Shown here piece after piece: positions 57,746 to 64,000 of a stretch of DNA of 64,000 bases (its first letter is position 1; the number at the start of each line of letters is the position of its first letter). The stretch comes from Asanoa ishikariensis (GTDB lineage Bacteria > Actinomycetota > Actinomycetes > Mycobacteriales > Micromonosporaceae), in contig NZ_FNQB01000002.1 of assembly GCF_900107455.1 (NCBI RefSeq), positions 1,860,001 to 1,924,000 of the forward strand, written 5' to 3'. Made by a program: the position numbers and the translations under genes. The notes beneath the pieces are model-generated. The model saw only the letters and a list, made by a program, of their open reading frames with translations, was not told the DNA's origin and did no database searches.

Positions 57746-58580
57746 AGTCGTCGGCGTGGTCGACCGCCCACTGCCGGAAGGAGTGGGCGGGCCGGCCGAG
57801 GAGCTCGTCGACCGTGCGGGTGACGGGCTCGGGCCGGTCGACCAGCGACGCCCAGTAGGCCACCGCCTGCTCGGCCCACGCCGGGTCCGCCCATTCCGCC
57901 ATCGCGGCGCGGGCCTCGGCGGGGTCCTGTTCGACGCAGCGGACGGGCCTTCCGATCGCGGCCCCGATGGCGGCGACCTGGTCGGCCTGGCTGATCGCGG
58001 CTGGCCCCGTGAGGACGTGCGACCTTTGTTGCCCGTCGCCGGTCAACGCGACCGCCGCGACGGCGGCGATGTCCGCCTCGTGGATCAAGGACCTTTGGGC
58101 CAGCGGGTACGGGATCCGGACCGGCTCGCCCGCCCTGATCGCCGCCGCCCAGCCGAGCGTGTTGGTGGCGAACCCGGAGGCGCGCAGGAAGGTGTGGTCG
58201 AGGTCGGCGTCGACCACGGCCTGCTCGACCGCGCCCCAGACGCCGATGGTGCGCCGGTTGTCGTCGGTGACCTGCATGGCGGAGACGTAGACGACGTGCC
58301 GCACGCCCGCGTGTGTCAGTGCCTCGACGACGCCCTTGATCCCGTCCGGGCTCAGCGAGGGCCAGAGCAGGAAGACCCGGTCGACGCCGCCGCTCAGCGC
58401 CTTCTCGAGGCTGGCGGGGTCGTTGAGGTCGCCCGGCTGGATGGCGGTCCCCGGCGGCAGGAGCGCGGCGGCCGCCGCGGGTCGGCGGGCGAGCACCCGG
58501 AACGGCGCTCGGCCGGCGTGCAGGTGGTCGACGAGGTGGCGGCCGATGTTGCCCGTACCGCCGGTCACGAGGATGGTCAT
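57729..58580 (-). CDS. NmrA-like NAD(P)-binding protein
   Basis: A 283-residue atypical short-chain dehydrogenase. The nucleotide loop ILVTGGTGNIGRHLVDHL lies at the N-terminus, with RVLARRP next and GDLNDPASLEKAL after it. VVYVSAMQVTDDN occupies the position of the catalytic Ser but lacks the Tyr-x3-Lys pair, as in NmrA and quinone-reductase QorB types. It is divergent from soxR with a SoxR-like box between them, so it is probably a redox-cycling response gene. The ATG at 58580 is chosen at the Rossmann start. Confidence 0.82.
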   Translation of the reverse strand: MTILVTGGTGNIGRHLVDHLHAGRAPFRVLARRPAAAAALLPPGTAIQPGDLNDPASLEKALSGGVDRVFLLWPSLSPDGIKGVVEALTHAGVRHVVYVSAMQVTDDNRRTIGVWGAVEQAVVDADLDHTFLRASGFATNTLGWAAAIRAGEPVRIPYPLAQRSLIHEADIAAVAAVALTGDGQQRSHVLTGPAAISQADQVAAIGAAIGRPVRCVEQDPAEARAAMAEWADPAWAEQAVAYWASLVDRPEPVTRTVDELLGRPAHSFRQWAVDHADDFTAPV

Positions 58581-58595
58581 GCCCCCAGCCTCGAA

Positions 58596-58613
58596 CCTCA
58601 ACATTTGTTCAGG
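58596..58613. promoter_or_regulatory. SoxR-like box
   Basis: CCTCAACATTTGTTCAGG is an 18-bp imperfect palindrome with one arm mismatch, in the 51-bp gap between soxR and the NmrA-like gene. It matches the SoxR operator layout CCTCAAG-N4-CTTGAGG in length and ends. MerR-type activators bind between -35 and -10 of the target, consistent with control of the divergent NmrA-like gene. Confidence 0.65.
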
Positions 58614-58631
58614 TCAAGCTAGGCTCGTCGG

Positions 58632-59075
58632 GTGCCACCGGCGAAAGAGCTGACTATCGGCGACCTGTCGGCGCGCAGCGGCGTGCCGCAGTCAGCGCTG
58701 CGCTTCTACGAGCGCCAGGGCCTGATCGCGAGCCGGCGGACGAGCGGCAACCAACGCCGGTACGACCGCACCGCGCTGCGCCGGATCGCCTTCATCCGGG
58801 CCTCGCAGCGGGTCGGCATCCCGCTGGCTCAGGTCGGGGAGGTGCTCGCCTTCCTGCCGGAGGGCCAACCCCCGACCCGCGAGTTCTGGGTGCGGGCCTC
58901 GGAATGCTGGCGCGAGGCCCTCGACGACCGCATCGCGCGACTGGAGCGGATGCGCGACCGCTTCACGAGCTGCATCGGCTGCGGCTGCCTGTCCTTCGAC
59001 GAATGCGCCCTGGTCAACCCGAACGACACCCTGGGCGAACGGGGCCCGGGCGCCCACCTCCTCGAAGCCCGCTGA
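58632..59075 (+). CDS. soxR: Redox-sensitive MerR-family activator SoxR
   Basis: A 147-residue MerR-family protein. The winged HTH begins TIGDLSARSGVPQSALRFYERQGLIASRRTSGNQRRYDR, with a dimerisation helix near residues 85-112. The [2Fe-2S] cluster cysteines are C114, C117, C119 and C125 in CIGCGCLSFDEC, which is diagnostic for SoxR. In Streptomyces, SoxR responds to redox-active pigments and controls a few genes that include NAD-dependent reductases; the divergent NmrA-like gene fits that picture. The GTG start is used. Confidence 0.92.
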   Translation: MPPAKELTIGDLSARSGVPQSALRFYERQGLIASRRTSGNQRRYDRTALRRIAFIRASQRVGIPLAQVGEVLAFLPEGQPPTREFWVRASECWREALDDRIARLERMRDRFTSCIGCGCLSFDECALVNPNDTLGERGPGAHLLEAR

Positions 59076-59076
59076 G

Positions 59077-59649
59077 CTACAGCGCGCCCGGCTGGCTGCT
59101 GGTGTCGTACGCGTACTTGGCCGCGACCACGGCTGGCTGGACGTGCTCGGGGTCGACGCCGTGCACGTTCAGCGGCGGGTGGAAGCGGCGGACGAGCGCC
59201 GCCTCGACGGTCTCGGGCTCCGGGTCCTCGGCCCAGGTGAAGCGCAGGTGCGCGTGCATCCACGCGGTCAGCCGTGCCTCGTCCTCCGGAACCAGAACCA
59301 CCCGGTCGGTCCAGGTCGTCTGGTAGCCCTCGGACACGAGCAGCCCGGCGAGCGTGCGGCGCAGCGTCGAGCTGCCGGAGCGCCGGAGGTGGTTGCGGAG
59401 GATCCGGCCCCGCAGGTTGGTCGCCCGACCGAGATACAGCAGCCGCAGGGCCGGGACGTTCGTGTTCTGCGGCCCGGGGAGGTCGGGAAAGATCGAAGGA
59501 GCGGCCCACCAGGCATAGACACCGCTGCCCCGCCCGAGCGCCTTGGCCGCGACGTCAAGTGCGACCGGCGGGCCGGAGAGCAGCCGCAGTGCCTCCTCGA
59601 CGCGGTCCTCGTCGGTGCGGACGTCGCGAGGTCGCTCAGGAGTAGTCAT
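59077..59649 (-). CDS. GIY-YIG nuclease-like protein
   Basis: A 190-residue protein. The central part resembles a GIY-YIG domain: the GIY-equivalent strand GVYAWWAAPSIFP, then ALRLLYLGRATNLRGRILRNHLRRSGSSTLRRTLAGLL, with the YLGRA-x-NLRxRI Arg positions. A late Glu lies in AEDPEPETVEAALVRRFHPPLN, ending in a PPLNV motif common in this family. It is a free-standing, probably DNA-related protein. The ATG at 59649 lacks a clear ribosome-binding site; the open frame extends upstream through tandem repeats, which I discard. Confidence 0.7.
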   Translation of the reverse strand: MTTPERPRDVRTDEDRVEEALRLLSGPPVALDVAAKALGRGSGVYAWWAAPSIFPDLPGPQNTNVPALRLLYLGRATNLRGRILRNHLRRSGSSTLRRTLAGLLVSEGYQTTWTDRVVLVPEDEARLTAWMHAHLRFTWAEDPEPETVEAALVRRFHPPLNVHGVDPEHVQPAVVAAKYAYDTSSQPGAL

Positions 59650-59725
59650 CAACACGATGCTAGGCGCCACGCTCGAACGTAGCCGCGCCGCGGGGCTCAC
59701 CCACGGCCGCCGGGGGTCGCGTCCG

Positions 59726-59880
59726 GGCACGGCCGCGGTGGCGTGGGGTTCGCCCCCGGGCGACCGGCGTGGCGTCCAGGCATGGCCGCGGTGCCGCCTG
59801 GCCCTCCCCCCGGGTGGCAGGCGTCGGGTTCGGGCATGGCCGCGGTGGCGCGGGGCCCCCACGGCGACCGGCGTCGCGGT
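59726..59880. repeat. Three tandem units of 53-54 bp
   Basis: GGCAYGGCCGCGGTGSCG recurs at 59726, 59779 and 59833, with similar following sequence (CCCCCGGG...GGCG...). It fills the gap between the AlkZ-like stop and the GIY-YIG start. Unlike the arrays at 46 and 47 kb, it does not visibly copy the coding end of the neighbouring gene. Confidence 0.75.
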
Positions 59881-59884
59881 CGCT

Positions 59885-60970
59885 TCAGACGTAAGTGACT
59901 GTCACCGGCGCCTCCGCGAAGGCTTCGTAGCGGGCGATCTCTTCCGTGAGCGCCTTGCGTTGGCGGGCGGTCGGGTCGATCAGCAGGTCGAGGTCGAGGG
60001 CGATCCCCTTGGGTTTGGCCTTGCGGCGCCAGAAGGCGCCTATCTGGCCGTCGAAGGCGACCGGGTGGAACAGCATGTTCTCCGTGTATTGCCCCGGCGC
60101 CGGTGCGTTGCCCGCCAGGTTGTAGGCGTATTTCGTGTCGCCGTAGGCGACCACGTATTCGTCGTAGCCCTGGAGCAGGGCGGCGGCCGGCGGGGGAGCG
60201 GGCGGTGGGGCGTCGGTGGCGAAGTAGAGCGTGCGGCCGTCGACGACCTCGCTGGACAGCTCAGCCCCGCAGGCGGCGATGCCCTTCTTGATCTCGGCCA
60301 CCGTCAGGCTCGACCACCAGGCGAAGTCTTTGATCGTCGCCGGCCCGTGGCTGGTGAAGTAGCGCCGGGTCAGCTCGGCAAGGGCCTCTTCCGGAGACAG
60401 GGAGACCGGCGCCGCGACGCGCTCCGACACCAGGGCGTAGGTGTGTTGCTTGCCGCGCATCGCACCGTTGGCGATCAGGCCCTCCAGCTCCGCGAACATC
60501 ACCACGTAGGCGAGCTTGTTGCCGGTCGCCTCGAAGCCGGCGCGGGACAGGGCTTCGCCAAGCTCCTTGCGGGTCAGGTGGTTGCCGTCGGTCAGGGCGT
60601 CTCTGATGATCTCGGTGGTGGTGGCCGCGGTTGTCGGGTCGAAGCCGTGGAGGCGGTTGTAGTAGCGGTTGAAGGCGTGCACCCGGTGGGCGGTCGCCGC
60701 CTGGATCCAGCCGAGCTCCGAGCCCAGCACGAAGTGCCACGTCGGGCGCAGGATGTGGGTGCGCAGGATGGTGCCGTCGTCGAGTAGTCGTTGGATGTCG
60801 GCATCGACGAGACCGGGCGCGCAGCGTTGGGCGACCGACCACTTGGCCACCGCGTATTCCTGTGACTGCACGCAACCCAGCCGGCGCACCGCGGCGACCG
60901 GGTCGGCGCCGGGCGGGCCGGCCAGGTGCTGCTGGTGCAACCGCCGAGGGCCGATCTCCGTCGCTTCCAT
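59885..60970 (-). CDS. Winged-helix DNA-binding protein, AlkZ/YcaQ (HTH_42) family
   Basis: A 361-residue protein of tandem winged-helix domains (HTH_42). The family's QxQ catalytic element is present as Q35-S-Q37 in LGCVQSQEYAVAKWS. Supporting segments are LLDDGTILRTHILRPTWHFVLGSEL (HxLRxTWH), RYFTSHGPATIKDFAWWSSL and ENMLFHPVAFDGQIGAFWRR. Members are DNA glycosylases that remove alkylated bases or unhook interstrand crosslinks, and some protect antibiotic producers from their own product. Glycosylase activity is inferred from the motif. Confidence 0.8.
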   Translation of the reverse strand: MEATEIGPRRLHQQHLAGPPGADPVAAVRRLGCVQSQEYAVAKWSVAQRCAPGLVDADIQRLLDDGTILRTHILRPTWHFVLGSELGWIQAATAHRVHAFNRYYNRLHGFDPTTAATTTEIIRDALTDGNHLTRKELGEALSRAGFEATGNKLAYVVMFAELEGLIANGAMRGKQHTYALVSERVAAPVSLSPEEALAELTRRYFTSHGPATIKDFAWWSSLTVAEIKKGIAACGAELSSEVVDGRTLYFATDAPPPAPPPAAALLQGYDEYVVAYGDTKYAYNLAGNAPAPGQYTENMLFHPVAFDGQIGAFWRRKAKPKGIALDLDLLIDPTARQRKALTEEIARYEAFAEAPVTVTYV

Positions 60971-61054
60971 GCCTGGAGTCTAAGAAGGACCACCGACAAG
61001 AAATGACGGCGCGGCGGCCAGGACGAAGCCGCCGCGCCGTAGAGCAGGAACAGG

Positions 61055-63211
61055 TCAGGAGGCGTGCTCCTTGCGGACCGCCTCCGTGAGATGGCTGGGC
61101 ACCGGCTCGTAGCGGGCGAACGTGCGCCCGAACGTGCCCGCGCCCGAGGTCATTGACCGGAGCTCGACCGCGTACCGGACCAGTTCCGTGGCCGGCACCT
61201 CGGCCCGCACCAGGGTGCGCTCGCCGCCGGCCTCGTCGGGCTCGGTGCCGAGCACCCGGCCGCGCCGCGAGGACATGTCCGACATGACCGCGCCCACGTA
61301 CGTGTCGGGGATCCGGATGATGATCTCGTCCACCGGCTCCAGCAGCGAGACGAGCCCCTTCTCGGCGGCGTCCTTCAACGCCATCTGCCCGGCTGTCTGG
61401 AACGCCGCGTCGGACGAGTCGACGCTGTGCGCCTTGCCGTCGAAGAGCGTGACCCGCACGTCGACCAGCGGGTAGCCGGCCATTATGCCGCGCTCCATCT
61501 GCGCCCGGACGCCCTTCTCCACCGACGGGATGTAGTTGTGCGGCACCGCGCCGCCCACCACCTTGTCGGCGAACTCGAAGCCCGCACCGCGCTCCAGCGG
61601 CTCCACCTCGATGTCGCACACGGCATATTGCCCGTGGCCGCCGGACTGCTTGACGTGCCGGCCGTGGCCCTTGGCTCCGGTGACGAACGTCTCGCGCAGC
61701 GCGACGCGTACCGGCTCGGTGTCGATCTCGGCCCCACCGCTCCGCAACCGGTCCAGGACGACGTCGGCGTGCGCCTCGCCCATGCACCACAGCACCATCT
61801 GGTGCGTGTCCGGGTTGCGCTCGAGGCGCATGGTCGGGTCGCCCGCCACCAGCCGGCCGAGGTTCTTGGCCAGCGTGTCCTCGTCGGAGCGGGTCTTCGC
61901 CACGACCGCGACCGGCAGCAACGGCTCCGGCATCTCCCACGGCGCGACGAGCAGCGGGTTCTCCTTCGACGAGATCGTGTCGCCGGTCTCCGCGCTGCCC
62001 GACTTGGTGATCGCGCAGATGTCGCCGGCGATGCACGAGGACACCTCGCGCAGGGACGAGCCCAGCGGAGAGTAGATGTGCGCGATCCGCTCGTCCGAGT
62101 CGTGGTCAGGGTGACCGCGTTGTTCGAGACCGTGGCCGGAGATGTGCACGGCCGACTCCGGGCGCAGCGTGCCCGAGAAGACGCGGACCAGCGAGACCCG
62201 GCCGACGTGCCGGTCGATCGTGGTCTTGACCACCTCGGCCACCAGCGGGCCGTCGGGGTCGCAGGTCAGCGGCGGGCGCGGCGAACCGTCTATTCCGGTG
62301 ACCACCGGCAGGTCGTGCTCGAGCGGCGACGGGAACGCCGACGTCAGCATCTCGAGCAGCGAGTCGATGCCCACGCCGCTCTCGGCGCAGGTCGGGATCA
62401 CCGGATAGAAGTGGCCGCGGGCCACCGCCGTCTCCAGGTCGTTGATCAGCACCTCGGTGTCGATCTCTTCGCCCTCGAGGTAACGCTCCATCAGGGTCTC
62501 GTCTTCGCTCTCGGCGATGATCCCCTCGATGAGCTCGTTGCGTGCCTCGGCGATCGCGGGCAGGTGCTCGGGATCGGGGTCGCGCACCTCGGGCGGGTGA
62601 CCCTTGCTGTAGTCGAAGACCCGCTGCGTGATCAGGCCCATCAGACCGACGGTCGAGACGCCGTCGTCGCCGAGCATGGGCAGATATAACGGGAGTACGT
62701 TGTCGCCGAACACCCGCTGGCAGAGCGCGACCGTCTCGTCGAAGTCGGCGCGCTGGTGGTCGAGCCGGGTGACCGCGACCGCGCGCGGCATGCCGACGCT
62801 GGCGCATTCCTCCCACAGCGTCGCGGTCGCCGCGTCCATCCCGTCGGCGGCCGGCACCACGAACAGCGCCGCGTCGGCGGCGCGCAGCCCGGCGCGGAGC
62901 TCACCGACGAAGTCGGCGTACCCGGGGCTGTCCAGCAAGTTGACTTTGACGCCGTTGTGCATGAACGGTGCTGCGGCGAGGCTGACCGACCGCTGCTGTT
63001 TGACCGCGGCCGGGTCGTGATCACAGGTCGTGGTGCCCTCGGTCACCGAGCCGGCACGGCTGATCGTGCCGGTCGCGGCCAGCAGCGCTTCGACCAGGGT
63101 CGTCTTTCCCGACCCTGAATGGCCGACGAGCACCACGTTGCGAACCCTGCCGGGCTCGTCCACCACCGGCGCGGGGCCGGTGACTCCCTTCTCTGGACCC
63201 TTTTGAGCCAT
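61055..63211 (-). CDS. Elongation factor G-like protein EF-G2
   Basis: A 718-residue translational GTPase paralogue with the full five-domain EF-G layout. The P-loop is GHSGSGKT (30-37) and G3 is D94-S-P-G97. The G4 motif reads T148-R-L-D151 where canonical EF-G has NKxD, so nucleotide recognition may differ. Domain IV contains HGRHVKQSGGHGQYAVCDIEVEPLERGAGFEF and domain V RGRVLGTEPDEAGGERTLVRAEVP. Mycobacterial EF-G2 of this type lacks ribosome-dependent GTPase activity. A CAGGGAGG site precedes the ATG. Confidence 0.88.
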   Translation of the reverse strand: MAQKGPEKGVTGPAPVVDEPGRVRNVVLVGHSGSGKTTLVEALLAATGTISRAGSVTEGTTTCDHDPAAVKQQRSVSLAAAPFMHNGVKVNLLDSPGYADFVGELRAGLRAADAALFVVPAADGMDAATATLWEECASVGMPRAVAVTRLDHQRADFDETVALCQRVFGDNVLPLYLPMLGDDGVSTVGLMGLITQRVFDYSKGHPPEVRDPDPEHLPAIAEARNELIEGIIAESEDETLMERYLEGEEIDTEVLINDLETAVARGHFYPVIPTCAESGVGIDSLLEMLTSAFPSPLEHDLPVVTGIDGSPRPPLTCDPDGPLVAEVVKTTIDRHVGRVSLVRVFSGTLRPESAVHISGHGLEQRGHPDHDSDERIAHIYSPLGSSLREVSSCIAGDICAITKSGSAETGDTISSKENPLLVAPWEMPEPLLPVAVVAKTRSDEDTLAKNLGRLVAGDPTMRLERNPDTHQMVLWCMGEAHADVVLDRLRSGGAEIDTEPVRVALRETFVTGAKGHGRHVKQSGGHGQYAVCDIEVEPLERGAGFEFADKVVGGAVPHNYIPSVEKGVRAQMERGIMAGYPLVDVRVTLFDGKAHSVDSSDAAFQTAGQMALKDAAEKGLVSLLEPVDEIIIRIPDTYVGAVMSDMSSRRGRVLGTEPDEAGGERTLVRAEVPATELVRYAVELRSMTSGAGTFGRTFARYEPVPSHLTEAVRKEHAS

Positions 63212-63235
63212 GGGGACCTCCCTGGGTGAGCTAGC

Positions 63236-63249
63236 TCACGTCATCTCTC
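63236..63249. promoter_or_regulatory. 14-bp palindrome upstream of EF-G2
   Basis: GTGAGCTAGCTCAC is perfectly symmetric and lies 25 bp upstream of the EF-G2 start in the divergent gap. It could be an operator. No cognate regulator is nearby. Confidence 0.35.
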
Positions 63250-63307
63250 GATCCCACACCCGCAACCGGCTGTACACAAGCCCGACGCCAAAGGTGAGCG
63301 AGTGACT

Positions 63308-63336
63308 GGTGACCCGCTCGGGAACAGCGGGTCACC
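63308..63336. promoter_or_regulatory. Strong stem-loop upstream of pgsA
   Basis: Perfect 11-bp arms GGTGACCCGCT (63308-63318) and AGCGGGTCACC (63326-63336) with a 7-nt loop lie 40 bp before the pgsA start, in the gap between divergent genes where no terminator is needed. It may be an mRNA leader structure or a large operator. Confidence 0.5.
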
Positions 63337-63375
63337 GTATCGTCCGGGCCGTCACACCGTTATCGTGGGACCGCC

Positions 63376-64000
63376 ATGGCGAAGATCTTCCAGGTGTCAG
63401 CGCGGGCCACTATGGCCCATGTCATCGAACCCATCGCCCGACGACTGATCGCTTGGGGTGTCACACCCAATCAGGTGACGGTCGCCGGGACCCTCGGCGT
63501 GGTCGGCGCCTCCGTCGGTTTGGGCGCGACGGGGCATTTCATCGCGGGTGCGCTGGTCGTCACCGTCTTCGCCCTCGTCGACCTGGTCGACGGCACGATG
63601 GCGCGGCTGTCCGGTGGCTCGACCCGGTTCGGCGCGCTGCTCGACTCGACCATGGACCGCATCGCCGACGGCGCGATCGTCGGCACGGTGATCTACATCC
63701 TGGCCGAGCGCGGTGACCGCTGGGGCGTGGTCGGCGGCATCATCTGCCTGGTCCTCGGTGCGGCCGTGTCGTACGTGAAGGCCCGGGCCGAGGGTCTCGG
63801 CATGACGGCCAACGTAGGCATCGCCGAGCGCGCCGAACGCCTGATCATCATCGGTGTCGGCGGGCTGCTGGCCGGCGCCGGCCTCGCGTGGGGCTTCGCG
63901 GCGGCCGTCTGGTTCCTGGCCGCGCTCTCGACGATCACGGTCGGGCAGCGCCTGGCGTACGTCTACAAGCAGGCCAAGGTCCTCGACGCCGCCGACCGTG
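63376..64000 (+). CDS. pgsA: CDP-alcohol phosphatidyltransferase, phosphatidylinositol phosphate synthase type (partial)
   Basis: A gene running off the right edge; at least 208 codons are visible, close to the 210-220 expected. The CDP-alcohol transferase motif DGxxAR-x8-GxxxDxxxD is exact in DLVDGTMARLSGG through LLDSTMDRIADG (about residues 68-94), with several transmembrane helices. The N-terminus VIEPIARRLIAWGVTPNQVTV matches the mycobacterial PgsA1 group that makes phosphatidylinositol phosphate. In many actinobacteria it follows thrS-HIT directly; here a 7.3-kb block intervenes. The ATG follows GTGGGACC. Confidence 0.88.
   Translation, partial: MAKIFQVSARATMAHVIEPIARRLIAWGVTPNQVTVAGTLGVVGASVGLGATGHFIAGALVVTVFALVDLVDGTMARLSGGSTRFGALLDSTMDRIADGAIVGTVIYILAERGDRWGVVGGIICLVLGAAVSYVKARAEGLGMTANVGIAERAERLIIIGVGGLLAGAGLAWGFAAAVWFLAALSTITVGQRLAYVYKQAKVLDAADR

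Noticed and set aside
60261-62036. 591-codon minus-strand frame overlapping EF-G2 and the AlkZ-like gene
   Set aside because: It is a high-GC shadow frame, dominated by Arg/Pro/Ala, lying over two genes with intact motifs.

Overview
The window is high-GC actinobacterial chromosome. Genus-level assignment is not possible by eye, but several things fit the Micromonosporaceae: the strong G/C third-position bias, many GTG starts, ECF sigma factors paired with CU044_5270-type partners, an LprG/P55-type pair, a thrS-HIT-pgsA neighbourhood and short palindromic intergenic repeats. About 69 genes are supported and they are packed tightly. ATGA/GTGA start-stop overlaps and convergent 3' overlaps of 4-23 bp are frequent. 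No rRNA, tRNA, CRISPR array, prophage or insertion sequence was found.

Layout. 0-7.8 kb: a sugar-type MFS transporter behind a LacI-like palindrome, a secreted serine hydrolase, RidA, a methyltransferase, a three-gene ECF-sigma operon (sigma, membrane partner, class A beta-lactamase-like protein) and a divergent hydrolase/TetR pair. 8-14.2 kb: a six-gene, translationally coupled carbohydrate operon (LplB-like and YtcP-like permeases, Tat-type solute-binding lipoprotein, Gfo/Idh/MocA oxidoreductase, DUF6807/PmoA protein, cupin). 14.3-19.8 kb: an AraC regulator with a small secreted Cys-rich protein, and a large secreted beta-helix protein with three C-terminal repeats. 19.8-24.7 kb: a second ECF sigma/CU044_5270 pair, a glycosyltransferase, YihY/BrkB, DUF2795 and SRPBCC proteins. 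24.7-27.5 kb: a CbiMNQO-type cobalt/nickel ECF transporter preceded by a Nur-like box. 27.6-34.6 kb: a tspO remnant, a DUF1906 secreted glycosidase-like protein, PcaD-like hydrolase, RecQ helicase, a 37-residue membrane peptide, a NagZ-like GH3 enzyme and TetR. 34.6-41.8 kb: amidohydrolase, GNAT and phosphotransferase genes, a run of small envelope proteins (lipoprotein, DUF1206, holin-like, DUF3618, DUF4235), then LprG and the P55-type exporter. 41.9-45.4 kb: cold-shock protein, aldo/keto reductase, tam, adenosine deaminase. 45.4-49.5 kb: a repeat-rich stretch containing a secreted membrane-anchored protein and a two-component system. 49.6-53.5 kb: SnoaL-like protein, DHA2 exporter with divergent TetR, CFA-synthase-like methyltransferase. 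53.5-64 kb: thrS, HIT, CapA lipoprotein, NmrA/SoxR, GIY-YIG-like protein, AlkZ-like protein, EF-G2 and the start of pgsA.

The most unusual structure lies at 45.4-47.4 kb. Two adjacent genes on the minus strand each trail a tandem array whose first unit is the 3' end of the gene itself: about ten units of 84-91 bp below one, and four further units of 31-34 bp below the other. A perfect 29-bp inverted repeat lies nearby. Other observations worth following are well-formed candidate operators: paired GGAG-N5-CTCC sites exactly 31 bp apart at a TetR/exporter promoter, a SoxR box between soxR and its likely NmrA target, a Nur-like box at the metal transporter, and a LacI-like palindrome at position 15. 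There are also palindromic intergenic repeats at 50 kb and 33.9 kb, and a strong hairpin upstream of pgsA.
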